From assembly GCA_947095535.1 (NCBI GenBank), contig OX352774.1:207316965-207380964 (forward strand): 64,000 bases of DNA, given 5' to 3'. Origin of the DNA: Poecilobothrus nobilitatus (lineage: Eukaryota; Arthropoda; Insecta; Diptera; Dolichopodidae). The notes beneath the pieces were generated by a model that was not told the DNA's origin, made no database searches, and worked only from the letters and a program-made list of their open reading frames with translations. The position numbers were made by a program, and so were the translations under genes. Positions 36,469-49,079 of the stretch are shown here, in pieces; position 1 is the first letter of the stretch; each line of letters begins with the position of its first letter.

Positions 36469-36584
36469 ATGGCGCCGCGAAATAAGGCCCTACGAAATAA
36501 TGCCCCTTGGTATTATTTCGGATTCAAGAAGTTTGAAGACTTCGGAAGATATGAGAAATAAAACGCCATTATTTCGCAGGACCT
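36469..36584. repeat. GC-richer inverted repeat of CGAAATAA units
   Basis: GGCCCTACGAAATAATGCC at about 36486 is complementary, with a few mismatches, to GCCATTATTTCGCAGGACC at about 36565. The left arm also contains a direct partner, CGCGAAATAAGGCCC (about 36477), and TATTATTTCG lies between the arms. A similar word, ACGAAATAAGGCCTAAGAAA, occurs at about 50752. This block supplies much of the balanced-looking translation of the frame at 36334-36561 (APRNKALRNNAPW), which is therefore unlikely to be a gene. Confidence 0.6.
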
Positions 36585-38929
36585 TTCTTCACGGCTCGAA
36601 AAAATACTTCAACAACATTCAAAAACTCATGAAAAACATATTTTCTTAATATGTTGTTACTATTATTACTTCTATTCTATTCTGAACTCATTAGAAAGAC
36701 GTCTAAAGCAGTTTTTGATATACATTGCCATTTGATGTACCAAGATTTTTCCAGGAACTCCTTAATACAGATTAAATTTTTTTTGAAAAACAATAACATT
36801 GAAGAGATCCATCCAGGGTTAATGGCTTAGCGATATTTTATTAAAAAAAAATCAACAATACTTAACAAATTTTATTAAATATTTTCATAAAAATATTTAT
36901 TTATTTTAAAATTATTTAATTTTTATTTATTGGCTTTCCTTTAATTGTTCTTAAAAGTTAAATCAATTTCACCTTATGGTTCTACCTTGTTGGAAATAAA
37001 TAAGAATCTAAAATTAATTTTCTAATTATTTATTAAATAAATATGGATACTTAAAGTAAAAGTAACTTAATATACCAATAAGTTGTGTCCTAAAAATACT
37101 CATGGTAAGGCTATTTTATAGACATATAGAAAAATTTAAAATATAAGAACAGTTTCATTCTTTAAGAGTATTGAAATCTTCAGTGGTCATGTTGAATTTA
37201 TCTAGACAATACCAAAATTTCAAATTTCTCTGTAAGTCCTATATATAAAGTTTTATAGAAAACTTGATTTCCTCAAGATTTAGTTCTTTTAATTCACATA
37301 AAATTACTGTTTTATATATAAGACTACCCGAAGCATTTAAAATTTGGGAGTTGTTAAAAGAATTCATTATTTTTTATATATTTTCTTTAATATTGATTAA
37401 TACTTTAAAGCCATAAAAATAAATTTATTAGCATTAAAATACCAATGGTTTAACTAAAAAAAAGTTATCGGGATACAAAACTTTTGGTCATATTAAAAAA
37501 ACACAATGATTATTTTGTTTCACTTAACTAAAACAAAAAAAAAAGGATAAAACGGGGTCATCTACTTTTCTTAACAGTTTTTCTCTGTTAAACATTTACT
37601 AAGAATTCAATTGTTTTTATTGTATTTTTAGTTCTGCTTTAATAATAAATTAATTTTGTTTTTTTTTTCCAGTTTGTTTCTTTAAATTTTCATTTTATAG
37701 CTTTTTTTTTTTTTTAACAGTTTATTCACTTTTTTATTTGTTGGAAAAAGTGAGAAAAAAATTCAAAAGTTTTTCTTTGTTTTTCCTGTAAAGATATGAA
37801 TTTCAGATAACCAAAACAAAAAAGTTTCTTATGATCTAAAACAAGAAGATAAGAATTTTCTGATTTTATTTATTTTTTATTATTTTTATTTTACTTATCA
37901 TATTTTATTCGGTTTTCTGTATGACCATTGATATCTTTTCCCTTTTTTTTTTTGTATTTTTTTTTTTTGTTACAAATTCTATTTAAGTAAACAATCAGAG
38001 TTTTTTTTATTATATTGAACATTAACTTATGCATAACAAAAATTAGAAAAAAAAATTTTTTTAAAAGAACCCAAATCAATTAGTTAGTCCATTATCAGAA
38101 AGGATATTTGATTTTGTTTTGTCATCATTAGTCATTTTTTACTTCAAGGGAACTTTTTCTTGTTGAAAATTATGCGTTTGTTTCCAAATATAATAAACTA
38201 TTTATTAGGTATTTTTAGTTATATACATAATATTATATAATATATAATAAACATTAGATATTCCATAAAGTGTATAGTAAAATAGCTGAAATCGGAAACG
38301 TCATTTGTACATCAGATGCAAAAGCAACCATAAATATGTGCAAAACTAGCCATTACTTTATTATAAGTTGTCTGCGTTTAAAATTATACTGCAAAAGCAA
38401 CTGATTCGAAAATAACATTTCTCATTTTAGCTTATTAATAGAGAAAAATCGAACCCATTTTATGATAAGCTTAAAAGTTTTTTGACGAGATCTATTTCTA
38501 ACGGATCTGAAGAGCCTATTAAGCTCAAAAAATGTAAAAATTCTTTGACTATTTTCATAAAATAATGTTTATGTGAATAACCTAAAAAGTTTTTTTTAAC
38601 ATTCAATGAATAAAAAAGATATTTCCTATCACATTAATGTTTTCACTATACAAAAAACATATTAATTAATTGTAAGCCTAAAATCGAATAAGGCAGTATG
38701 GTTTAAAGGTGCACATTTTATAAACAGTAAAATAAAACATTATAGAAGTACTACTAGTTTTGATTTAAAATTTTTGTTAGAAGTTTTTATTTGAATAGCA
38801 TGTATATAAAAACATAAAGTTTGAGCTTTAACCTTTAGAGTTTTGCTATCTGCAGATTTAATTAAACAGATTTGCATAGAAATTCAACTTATAGTTATCT
38901 AAAAACTACAATTGTTTTTCATTATAGCT

Positions 38930-39340
38930 TTTAGATGGGACGGAAAGACAAATATTTTTTAAATTAACTTCTAGCTTTGGTCATTTGAAAGAAACAGATT
39001 GTCACAAAATTTCGAAAAATGTATATATCGTTAAATTTAAATGCCAAATGTTAAAATTGTATATTAGTTTTGTTCTTATTTAAGGTTATAACGTTTGGCG
39101 TTTTTATATTGAAGAAAATACCTTATAAAACTTGAGCTAAATATAAAATATTAGAAAGTTTGAAAGTTATAGGACTTTACTTTCGTACCGGATGAAGCTA
39201 TATAAAAAAGTTTGACAAAATAATATTTTTAATTAGATTTATCTATAGTGAGATGGCATCGCTTCTTTTGAAAAGGTTTTGAAGATTTGTAAATTGACGG
39301 ACAAACGGACAGACGAACTAAACAAAAATTTAAACTTTTT
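38930..39340 (-). mobile_element. possible diverged DINE-like element
   Basis: On the minus strand GTTCGTCTGTCCGTTTGTCC (about 39319), followed by GTCAATTTACAAATC and AAAACCTTTTCAAAAG, resembles the GTCY block and following sequence of families A and B. The interior has no clear match to either family. The assignment is weak. Confidence 0.3.
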
Positions 39341-40344
39341 CAATTTCCTATTTAAATGTTCTCGTAATATAAAAATATGTATATAACGGAATTTTTTTTT
39401 TTGGTAAAAATCATCATTAAGATATTTTTAAATATAACTTTAATTTATATTCTGCAAGATAATTTCTTTTTGTTATAAAAGGATGTAGGATTCCCATAAA
39501 TTGTATTTTTGTTTTTCTTTTGAAATTAAATTCTATTGAATCTTTTAGTTTAATTTACTGAAAAAAAAAAACGTTATAGATTTAACTTTTTTTTTTTTAT
39601 AAACCTTTTTGTTTTTTTTCCATTTTTTCTAGGAGGAACTCTTTTCTCTATGTCCTTAAAAAATAATATAAATATATAAAAATTCTATAAATATATTATA
39701 TAAATTATTTACATATACAAGATTGAAAACAACTGTCTATATATTACGATCTACGGGTCTTAAATTAATTATTTGTACGTAAAAAATCTGGCGTTTTCTT
39801 GATTAAACAATAGATATTTTTATTTTTATCTATGATTTTACTATAAAATATGTAATTTAATGGAAAAAAGATATTTCAAAATGGATTAAATTATATTAAA
39901 TAAATTTAATATTTCATTAGAGACGTTAATTTGATTTTCAAAACCAATTTTCTTTAATTTTAATGATTAAATAATTTTAATAATAATATTTTGCCTTTTG
40001 GTTTTTATCTTTTTGAAATGAATTACGAAAAACCTTCATTGTGGTATCAGATTGTGGTAACGCTGTATAAAAACAAATGCTTCGAAATTTAGCAATCATA
40101 ATTTCTTAATGTATGAATGAAAAAGGTTTTTAAAAACTTTGTTTTGAATTTTTACTAATTAAAAAAAAATTACAATCTGTTTAAAGGTATTCTTGTTTTA
40201 ATGTTCTTTTCGAAGAATTCTTAATGTTTTACGAAAAGAATATTAAAAAAATATTGGTCTACTCTAAAAGTTTTCCTTTTATTGAATATAATTTTTAATA
40301 TATATTTGATTGAATTCTACTGAAAACTTTACCAGTTGAACGTT

Positions 40345-40520
40345 ATAATGTTTGCCTTCCTTTTACAGAGTAAAATACTCTTTTCTACTCCCAACTATAC
40401 CAACCTTTGAGAAAGAGTAGATAGGAGTAAATACGATTATGTTAAATTAGCGTTCCATTTACCAATTACTCCCAAATACTCTCAAATAGTCTTTTTCTGT
40501 AAAAGGAACGCAAACAATAT
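40345..40520. mobile_element. small MITE with about 20-bp terminal inverted repeats
   Basis: TGTTTGCCTTCCTTTTACAG at 40349-40368 and CTGTAAAAGGAACGCAAACA at 40497-40516 are complementary at 19 of 20 positions, and the pairing extends outward by a few AT bases. Inside, GCGTTCCATTTACC near 40450 repeats the terminal motif. TACTC/GAGTA words (TTTTCTACTCCCA, GAGAAAGAGTAGATAGGAGT) form a second internal inverted pair. The length is about 170 bp. The superfamily cannot be assigned because the target duplication is not clear. Confidence 0.75.
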
Positions 40521-42871
40521 TAACAAAAAATTACGGTTAGTTTAAATTTCGTTAGAATCCTTTCAACTAAAGTGTCTATGGCTAAATTTTGGATAATCTA
40601 TTTTTGTGATAACTTTTTCACCATTTCTAAATATTTCCATTCTATAGTTTTTATAGCCCCAAATACTTCCAAATTAAAATTTTAAAATATAAAATTTTCA
40701 TTAAATTCAATTCCATGTTCAGTTTTCTTGTGTACCTTAACTTTTCTATTTAGATTATCAACATTTTCAAATTGTTTCTGAAACATTTGTAGCTATTGTT
40801 AAACAATAACTAAATTGTATTTAATACAAAACAGGAACTTTAGAAACAATGTTGACATATACAATATATTCTATTCATTTTATAAAAATATTTTTTGGTA
40901 GTCCTTAAAAAAATTACGCTTTTAACTATTTAGTTTATAGTATGTAAAACAATTTCCGGTTTTTAGACATTATATTATTATGTATATATGTATTTAATAT
41001 ATTTTAATGATTTGTTTTTAAAATATGTTGCATATTAGAAAAGATTATAAATGTGGGAACTTGTTGAATATATTTATTAACACAATGCATTATTACATTA
41101 TCTACTCTCACAGTAAAAATTACAGTGTTATATCCTATTCTTCAGTTCACTTTTAATAAAATTATTCAATATTTTGAGCCGGCTGTATTTATAGTCAACT
41201 CATCATTTCAACTATATTATAGTCAACTCCAGTTGTATTTCTACAAAATAATTCTTTTATAATGGTAAAATTTGGTCTGTGTTATATAGATATAGATATT
41301 AGATACTATACCTATATAATATAATTTATATATTATATTATGTATTATACGATATATATAATATATTTAAAGTAACGGAAATGATTTTTTTTATTTTGAT
41401 GGTAAATTTTTTTTTATTTAATTCCCTTTAATGATACATAGAGTTTTTTTTTTAGATTTTGTTATAAATTTACAACCGTTGAAAAAGATAACCAGTTTAA
41501 ATGTCATAAGATTTTGGATTAAATTGTATGTAAATTTTAATTTTTTTAAGTGAGTTATGTATTTTTTTAAGGTTTCTTTTAAATATTTTAATACTTTTGT
41601 TTTTGTTTCTGTTTCTGTTTTTTTAGCTGCTGCGGGTAATAATTTTAATGAGCACGTGTTACTGTTAATATGTTATTTAGGATTTTTCTTTATATAATAT
41701 GTACACACAAAGATTTTTCCTCTTTAATATTTTGATTAAAATTAAGAAAAAAAAAAAAAAAAAGAAAATAAGACTTGAAGAAGTAAAATATTTCTTTTAT
41801 AAACTTTTTATATGATAATTGATAACGAAAATTAACATTATCTAAAACGAAAATATTACACATTATAGTTATTATATTTCTTTTAACAAGTTTTAAAAAG
41901 TTTCTTTTTATTTTTGTTATTATACATACATAGTTTATTATAATTGTTTCATAAAGAATTTCAAAAATATTCTGAAGCATTTAATAAATAAATAAAAAGA
42001 GGCAGAAAAAAAAAAAAAACTGATAAAATAAATTATGAGTTTTTTTGTTTTTTTTTTTTTTTTTTGTAAAATACGGAAAAAACGGAAAAAAATTTAAAAG
42101 AAAGAACGATTTTTTTAATAATTCTTACCCGAATGTAAGTATATGTATTTAGAAAAAAATTTTTATTATATACTTTAACATAATTTATAAGTTGAAAAAG
42201 AAACTTATAAAAAGTATAAAAAATATAAAGTTATATAAATTCCATTCGAATTGTTTTCTTTCAAAAAAAAAAAAAAATAATATGTTTCAAGCTTGTCTTT
42301 TTTTTAAAGGTTTTTTTTTTTGTAAAGACAACATAAAAGACAAAATTTAAAATAATTTAATATTCTTTAAACTTGTCATTTCGTTTTACCAACTGTGCAA
42401 AAAAATACAAAAAAAAGTATTGTTCCATAAAGTGAATTTTTTTTTTTTATTTATTAAAATGTGTTAAAATATTTGATATAGTATTTAAATACATAAAGGA
42501 GAAATTGAACCACTTTTTTAAAAACTATTGATTTAAAAATTACAAGAATTTATAATTATTAATAATATTTTTTGATGAAGTATAAGTATATAAGTTTTTT
42601 ACCACAACAAAAAAAAATTTCCAAAATATTATTCAGGAATTCCTCTAATTGCATTCAATTCAAATCAATTATCTGAAATTTGTTTCTTTTTTTTTTTTTT
42701 TGATCCAGCAAAATATCTTGACTTCAAATATTTATTTTAAAAATTTCGGCTTTTTCTTTTACAAGTTAATGGCATTTCCTTTAAATGGCAATTGGTGTCA
42801 ATATAATGGCACTTTTTAAACGTAAGCAGTTAAAGTTATTTGTTTATTTTTATTTTATATATGCATATAGA

Positions 42872-42892
42872 TATATATATATATATATATAT
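42872..42892. repeat. AT dinucleotide microsatellite
   Basis: About ten consecutive TA repeats follow a short AGATATATAT lead-in. Confidence 0.85.
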
Positions 42893-43282
42893 ACATAATA
42901 TATATTTTTAAAAATTAATTTATGGAAACAAAACACAATTTCTTCATTTTTAGAGAATTCGGTTTTATGTAAGGTAAAATATTAGAATATTATAAGGTGA
43001 TGATGTTTTGACACCCCAATTTTATTTAAAATCTTTTAGGATACTTATATAAACATTCTTTATATAAAGGCGTTGGTAGGTATATAATAAAAAAATATTT
43101 AACCATCATATATTTCATTTTAATAAAATATTTTTAAGTGTTAAGGCTTCAACTTTATAATTTTATTTTATTAATTTAATGTGTTAATGAGTTTTTTTTT
43201 AATTATGTAGAATTTATTTTATAAGTATAAATCAAAGTTTCTTGAAGATTTCCGCTAACTTGCAAAGTTACTACTTCTTCTA

Positions 43283-43315
43283 CATACTACTACTACTACT
43301 ACTAACTACTACTAA
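43283..43315. repeat. ACT trinucleotide microsatellite
   Basis: TACTACTACTACTACTA is interrupted once by AACT and then resumes for two more units. Confidence 0.85.
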
Positions 43316-44122
43316 GTGTTTAAATATAAAAATTTTAAAATTTTAAAAGTTTGAAAAATTTATGAGTTTGAACCTATTAATTTTTTTTAAAGATGTCAAA
43401 TATGACAAATGTAGGGACATTTGACATTCTTAGGCATAACATTTAGGCTTAAGGATGTCAAATGTTCCTTTAAATTTTAATATACACACTATATATTTAT
43501 TTTAAATTTTTTTTCAATTCAATTAAAAAAAAAACTCCTTTTCTTTGAATTTATTTTTTCTTTAAACAATAATAAATATACATATATTTTAGGGTTCATT
43601 CCATAACAAAAAAAAATATTTATTCCATTGCCATTGTTTTCCGCTCAAAAACTTTAACAGAAATACAAGTTTTTAAATTATTATTTAATCCTAAAGAGAG
43701 TTGTGATTTTGTGGGTTAAAGTTCACAAAAAAAAAATAATGAGATTTGTAACCAATTGTAACCTTTGCCCAAATATATCATAATTTTCTATTTAAAAGTT
43801 ATTTTTATTTTTTTAAGATAGATAAAAATATATCCTAAAATACCCAATAGTGTTTTTTTATGAACATCCTAACAAATATCTCAGTATAATAACTCAGCAC
43901 TATGGAGAGAAAGTGATAGATTTAAAAATTGGAAGTCATACCAATTGATGTTCTTACAAAACACTTTTATTTTAATAATTTAATTCAAAAAAAAAAATGT
44001 ATATAGAAATGTAGGAGGAATATAAGTTTTAACTCAGCTATATACTTTTTAGCAAAATTTTAAAAAAAATTTCCGTCCGTCCTACACCCTTAAAAATAGA
44101 GAAATGAAAGTTTAGTAAAATT

Positions 44123-45040
44123 TAGTTTTATTTTATTTTATTTATTTTGTTTTGGCCGCACTTAAGACAATTAGTCTTTAAATTGCACAGCATACTAACA
44201 AATAATAATTATAACAATAAATAAAACTAAAACTATAATGAATATACAATGCACATAGCACTAAACTTAAAAACTGCTACCACGATTCTAAACTAATTAC
44301 GAAAATACTCTCTACTGAGCCTACTAAATTTTTTTATGTTATCAATGCGCAATAAAGAGTCCGGCATGGAATTCCACAGTATAATTATCTTAACAAAAAA
44401 AGAAAAGTGTCTTAGACGAGGTGTCTTTTGTGGCGAGGAATAATTAAATTTCTACATCTTAACGATCTACCCGAAATAACCTTTTCAGACAGATAAGATG
44501 GCATAATATTTAACTGTATTTTTTTCAAAGCAACAATGTATCTGATATGCAAAAAGTTAGTAAGTGTAGAACCCAATATTATATCTGAAACATCACTAAT
44601 GTGATCATATTTCCTTCTGTTAACAACAAATTGAGTACAAGAATTGAAAATAGACTGCAAATGATTAAATTCACCAGAAGACATACCGGCATATACAATA
44701 TCACAGTATAAGAAGTGTGGAACTAATAAGGCTAGCACGAGTTTGTGTTTAATCCATTCATTTAGCAAATAGGAATACTTCCATAACTTACTCAAGACAT
44801 TGTTTACTTTTTTAGATATGTGATTAATATGATCATTCCAAGTTAAAGAATTATTGAATAGATTTTAACTTAGACTAACTTTAACTTAGATTTTTTACTT
44901 TACAAATATATTCAATTGCAGACTTTTCCATTCTAATTTTAGGTAGCAATAATATGTTAATTTTCTTAGAACTTACAATCATTGCTTGGGATTTCGATGC
45001 ATTAAGTTTCAGCCCATTTTAGTTATTAGTTATCATAAAG
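44123..45040 (-). mobile_element. 5'-truncated non-LTR retrotransposon (Jockey/CR1-like)
   Basis: The minus strand encodes the C-terminal reverse-transcriptase region and 3' end. Just after the truncation point comes NGLKLNASKSQAMIVSSKK (about 44945-45015), matching the pattern N.L.LN..KSQ.M..... It continues with VKNL, a stop, then FNNSLTWNDHINHISKKVNN (about 44800-44860) and the long frame recorded separately. The 3' end on the minus strand is a run of ATAAA/ATAAAATAAA units (44127-44150), a typical non-LTR tail. It was cut off at the 5' side during insertion or later loss. No secure target duplication was seen. Confidence 0.85.
44412..44868 (-). pseudogene. reverse-transcriptase thumb and C-terminal domain, non-LTR
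   Basis: This is the best coding signal in the window, with about 150 codons open. It includes SLTWNDHINHISKKVNNVLS, then KLWKYS. LVLALLVPHFLYCDIVYAG follows, corresponding to the L..(A)L..P...YCD.VY block. Then come LQSIFNSCTQFVVNRRKYDH, ISDVSDIILG, LHIRYIVALKKI, MPSYLSEKV and RNLIIPRHKR. These match, in order, the conserved segment after the palm of Jockey/CR1-type elements. A stop just upstream of FNNS and the absence of the palm, the endonuclease domain and ORF1 make it non-functional. The reading frame continues upstream of the TTG at 44793, so no start codon should be assigned. Confidence 0.9.
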
Positions 45041-45571
45041 CATAAATTAATGCTGTAGAACAACTTTTTCATGTAACCCCATCCATTACGGAATTACAGC
45101 CCCTCAAACTTTGAAAAAGTCCTATTTTCAAATAATCTCAGATTCTGCGTAGTAGTTTTCATCATAACTCCGGCACACTTTTAAATAGGGATTTAAAATA
45201 TTGACATAAGAAAAAACTTTTAGAATTAGTAGGTATAAGTTTCCTCAGAAAATTTTTTTGTACCACCCCCTGTTATTTTCTTATATTTAAACATCTGTAA
45301 CTTAGGCAGCTGTACAAATTTTTTCAAATAAAAGGCAAAATTTAAGGCTTCAACTTTATAATTTTAAATGTGTTAATGAGTTTTTCTTACTTATGTAGAA
45401 TTTATTTAAAATTCATGAAAGTGTCTGTTTATTTTTAGAATTTTCTCTTATTTTATGAAATTCTAAGAAAATTTTTAAATTTTGGTGCATGTGACACTTC
45501 TAAACAGTATGTATATTGTCTTTTGGAAATATGCGCCTTTAAAAATCGTTGCTTTACATTCTACCTTATTT

Positions 45572-46912
45572 ATTTATTGAAGTTTATTGATAAACTAATA
45601 CTTACCTAACATTGAACATATTTACATAATTGATTTTCTCTAAAACAGATTGTCAAATGAATGTGTAACATTTCATATATTCGATAACAGTAACAAATGT
45701 GCAAATTAAATATATGTCAATAAGAGACTTCTAAAATGAACCCTTTATTAACATTTTAGTGTCACACCATTAACTTTTCATCATACTGACAGTTTAAAAA
45801 TATTATGATAAAAAAAATAAGCTCCCTACTGTCGAAATTTATTATAATAATATAATAAATTATATATATATGTATATAAATATAAAACCTTAAAAAAATA
45901 TACTTATATTTCTGTTTATGTTTAAAATACCCATATACATATGTATGAAGATAAAGTTAGTCTCTAAGAATATGTAAACATCATATTTATGATATATTAT
46001 GTTATTGTGTATTGGAATAAAATAGTGTTAAAGGATCAAAAAAATATTTACATATTTATTGTAAATCAATAAATATTATTTTTACAATACGCAATAATTT
46101 TATTGGGGTCTGGTTTTTTTAGATTTTCTGTACAAATGTAATTATATAAACACATATATATATGTATATGTTGTAAATTTTAAACTGATTGTGAATAGGA
46201 AATACGCCAAATTGGTTGTAAGAAAATTTAAAGATGAAAAATGGCAAACAAATTTGTACGTTTGATTGAAGAAAATAATTTTCTTTTTAAATTTACATAT
46301 AAGCAAAGAAAAAATATTTTTTTAGCCCAAAAAAAAAAAAAACTAAAATTATTTTTTAATGAAGTTTAATGAAATAGTATAACTTAGTATAAGTGCCACA
46401 TCTGAAGTGTTTACATATTAATATGCTCATATTCTTGAAATTAGTAAATTAAAGTTTAAAATGTTTAGTGAGTTTCGATTAACTTTTATATAGAACTGCG
46501 ACAATTCAATAAAATATATATTTGCTAAACAACAAACTACAACTAAGCGACAATTCAATAGGAATGATATTTTCTAAACAATTTGCGATAAAATCGCCTT
46601 ACTTAATTAAAGTGGCAATATTATAAAGGCAAATATTATAGTTACATTCTAAAATCAAAACCAATTCCATTATATGAAAACAAAATTAAAACAATCGGCA
46701 AAATATAAGAAAGTTACTGAATTTCATGCCATCAATAACTTTAAATAGGGGAAAAAAAATATGAATACTATACAGATACTATCAGCAGAGAAAAAAATTA
46801 ACTGGTAGATCTTAAATAACACGCATATATAGAATAAAGGTGCAGAGTCTAAGTAAATTAGCAAATTGTTGTTCCACCAGTAGAATGCGATACAAAAATA
46901 TATAAATGAGCT
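45572..46912. other. unannotated AT-rich sequence
   Basis: GCGACAATTCAATA occurs at about 46498 and 46550, a short spaced duplication. No genes were recognised. Confidence 0.45.
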
Positions 46913-47331
46913 AAGCTAGAAAATTCAGCCAATGGTATGTAGTGGTTAAGACACCGGCCTTTCATACGAAAGGTCTCGGATTCAAAACCGGACTGGGTCA
47001 TATAAATTAATAAAATAATATAGATTTTTCTTTATAATATATAATTAGTATAATATAAATTAAAAATAAGTATATATGTCTTATAAATTATAATTAATAT
47101 CATATTGTAATATATAATAAAAATAAAATATAATTCTTGTGTAAGATAATAGATGTCTTAGAACTAAAGATACGCCAAGTCTTGTACAATAGCTATACAG
47201 GCGAGTAATCAACGGCTTAGTGAAATAATGATTCCAGAAACTGAAGCTTAGTTAAATATGAATAAAAAATGACTTAGTAAACTTAGTTGCCCTACGCTCC
47301 TTATAGCAGTAAGAAAAAAAAAGCTTGAAAA
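46913..47331 (+). mobile_element. tRNA-derived SINE, family III, copy 2, with imperfect target duplication
   Basis: AAGCTAGAAAA at 46913 and AAGCTTGAAAA at 47321 are a likely 11-bp target duplication with one difference. The head has TAGTGGTTAAGACACCGGCC and a B-box relic GGATTCAAAACC (about 46979), resembling the head of the SINE at 24523. The body matches the copy at 6615, including GGCTTAGTGAAATAATGATT, CCAGAAACTGAAGCTTAGT and a short poly-A end. Confidence 0.82.
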
Positions 47332-49079
47332 GAACTGTGCGACTGAGTTAATAACAAACAATATACTGTTGGAATTGATGCTAAAAAAGAAAGAAAATAA
47401 AATAATCTTGTATTTTAAAAAAGAAAATTTCGATATAATTTATGATGTTTTTTTACTAATTTTTTAATATTTTTGGAAAAAAATTTTTTTCTATGAGTTA
47501 GGTATAGAAATTCTCAAAAGAAATCCTACCTAACTCGTAGGAAAGAGAGAAAACTTCATAGGGGATTAAAAAGTTTTGGGTATACCAAAAATTTTATTTG
47601 ATTTCATATTTCCATGGTGATCAGAATAAACGAATATTTTTATGAAGCAAAAACATAAGTATCTGATTGTTTCCAGAATTTGGGTATGAATATTTTAACT
47701 CACATTTGACCTGCTTAAATATTTGAAAAATTAACCAAAAAAATTATCTAAGAAAGTTAAGTTACTAAAAAGTATATACTGTGATTAACCAACAAACTAA
47801 AGGATATCAGAATAATAATTTTAAAAAAAAATGTTTTTTATACATTCTTATTTATATGAATATTTTGTTTTATGTTCCTTACATACAATAAACATTTAAA
47901 TTCATTTTTTTTTTCAACATTTCCTTTTGTCATTTTAAATTTAAATCATTTTTCTTTTCACTATATATGTACTATTTTGACTCCAAATAAGTTTTTTTTT
48001 ATTTTTGACTATAGAATCAAAAATAAATTTTTTTTTTTTTATTCTAATTTTTGACACATTAACAATGTCATTTTATATAAAATAATCCATTTACCAAAAA
48101 AAAAAAAATCATTTTTTAGTTTTTTTTAATAGATTTTTTTTTTTTTTCAATTCTATTTTTTATTATTTTGATTATAGAGTCATAAAAATATTTCCGTTTT
48201 CTTTCATTTAAATTTGTACTGAAAAAAAAGAAAAAATATGGTTAACATTCTGATCATATTTGAATTGCATCAGGCAACTTGAAAATTTAAAAATGAAAAA
48301 CAACATTAACCCAAATAAAATTTTCCTTATAGTAGGGACAATAATAGTTTTAGCAAATATAATGATGATAACCATGATGATAGTGTTGATTAGGTAGAAG
48401 AACTCTAGAAATAGTTACAAGATCTAATATTAACTTCTTCATTTTGTCATTGACTTACTTATCTTTTCAGTGAACTATGTATATATACAATATAGTTTAA
48501 TTGAATTTTTGTAGACAATCTACAAGTACAATAGAATCAAAAAAAAAAAAAAAAAACAGGAAAAAAATGAAATTATATAAGTGATAATTATTAACTATAT
48601 TATATATAAAGATAACTAGGAAAAGGATAAATGGTGTATACAAAAATGTTCGGAAATTGTGGGAAAAACATTTTTTTTTTAATTGAAAAAAAAAAAAAAA
48701 CTTGTAAACAACTACCGGAAAATATACAATATTATATAAAACAAAGTAAAACATTAAAACGAGAAATATCTGATGAATAATACCTACTTTCATTTCATTT
48801 CAATCTTGTAAACACATCATTCTTATTTCTTATACAATTTTGTTAATGTCCTTATTTTTGTGTTTTTTTTTTTTTTTGATTGTAAAGTAACATAAAATTT
48901 AATTTTTTTTTTCTCTTTGGTTTCGGAAACAGAAATCAGAATCTAAACGAACGTTTTTTTTAAAAGAAAAAAAAAATATCTCCGGACCTCATGACTCCAG
49001 TTATATTAAATTTCTTATATATTTCTTTATGTTGTAGCTGTAGCTGTAGCAAATTTGAAATATTAGTCTAGTAGTTTAA
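47332..49079. other. unannotated low-complexity AT-rich region
   Basis: Poly-T and poly-A runs dominate (about 48017-48040, 48097-48108, 48134-48149, 48539-48556 and 48688-48701). The open frames at 47872-48054 and 48497-48793 are made of these runs. GTAGCTGTAGCTGTAGC lies at about 49034-49050. Confidence 0.5.
47491..47540. repeat. 14-bp hairpin
   Basis: CTATGAGTTAGGTA at 47491-47504 pairs with TACCTAACTCGTAG at 47527-47540 with one mismatch and a 22-nt loop. Its context is unannotated; it could be a decayed MITE. Confidence 0.7.

Larger units (their letters stand above)
34251..40344. other. unannotated AT-rich region
   Basis: Apart from the items listed separately, this 6 kb holds simple AT-rich DNA with poly-A/T tracts. 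The open frames at 34154-34336 and 37891-38079 show no recognisable motifs. Confidence 0.45.
40521..44051. other. unannotated low-complexity AT-rich region
   Basis: Many poly-A/T runs occur (for example about 41748-41763, 42051-42066 and 42687-42701). The 96-codon frame at 41690-41980 lies over such tracts and is not supported as a gene. Confidence 0.45.
44052..45571 (+). mobile_element. DINE-like family B, copy 5, split by a retrotransposon
   Basis: The left piece (44052-about 44122) has GCAAAATTTTAAAAAAAATT, TCCGTCCGTCCTACACC and AAAAATAGAGAAA. The right piece (about 45036-45571) resumes at ATTAATGCTGTAGAACAACT, exactly where the family continues after GTTTTAACC...TTAATTTTGTGGAACAAC. It carries on to the right end, TTTTGGAAATATGCGCCTTT and TTTACATTCTACCTTA. 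The two pieces are consecutive in the family sequence, which shows that the 0.9 kb between them is an insertion. Confidence 0.75.

Noticed and set aside
36334..36561. 75-codon frame ending in a balanced segment
   Set aside because: The balanced segment is the translation of the CGAAATAA inverted-repeat block.
48497..48793. 98-codon minus-strand frame
   Set aside because: It is built largely from poly-F tracts encoded by homopolymer runs.
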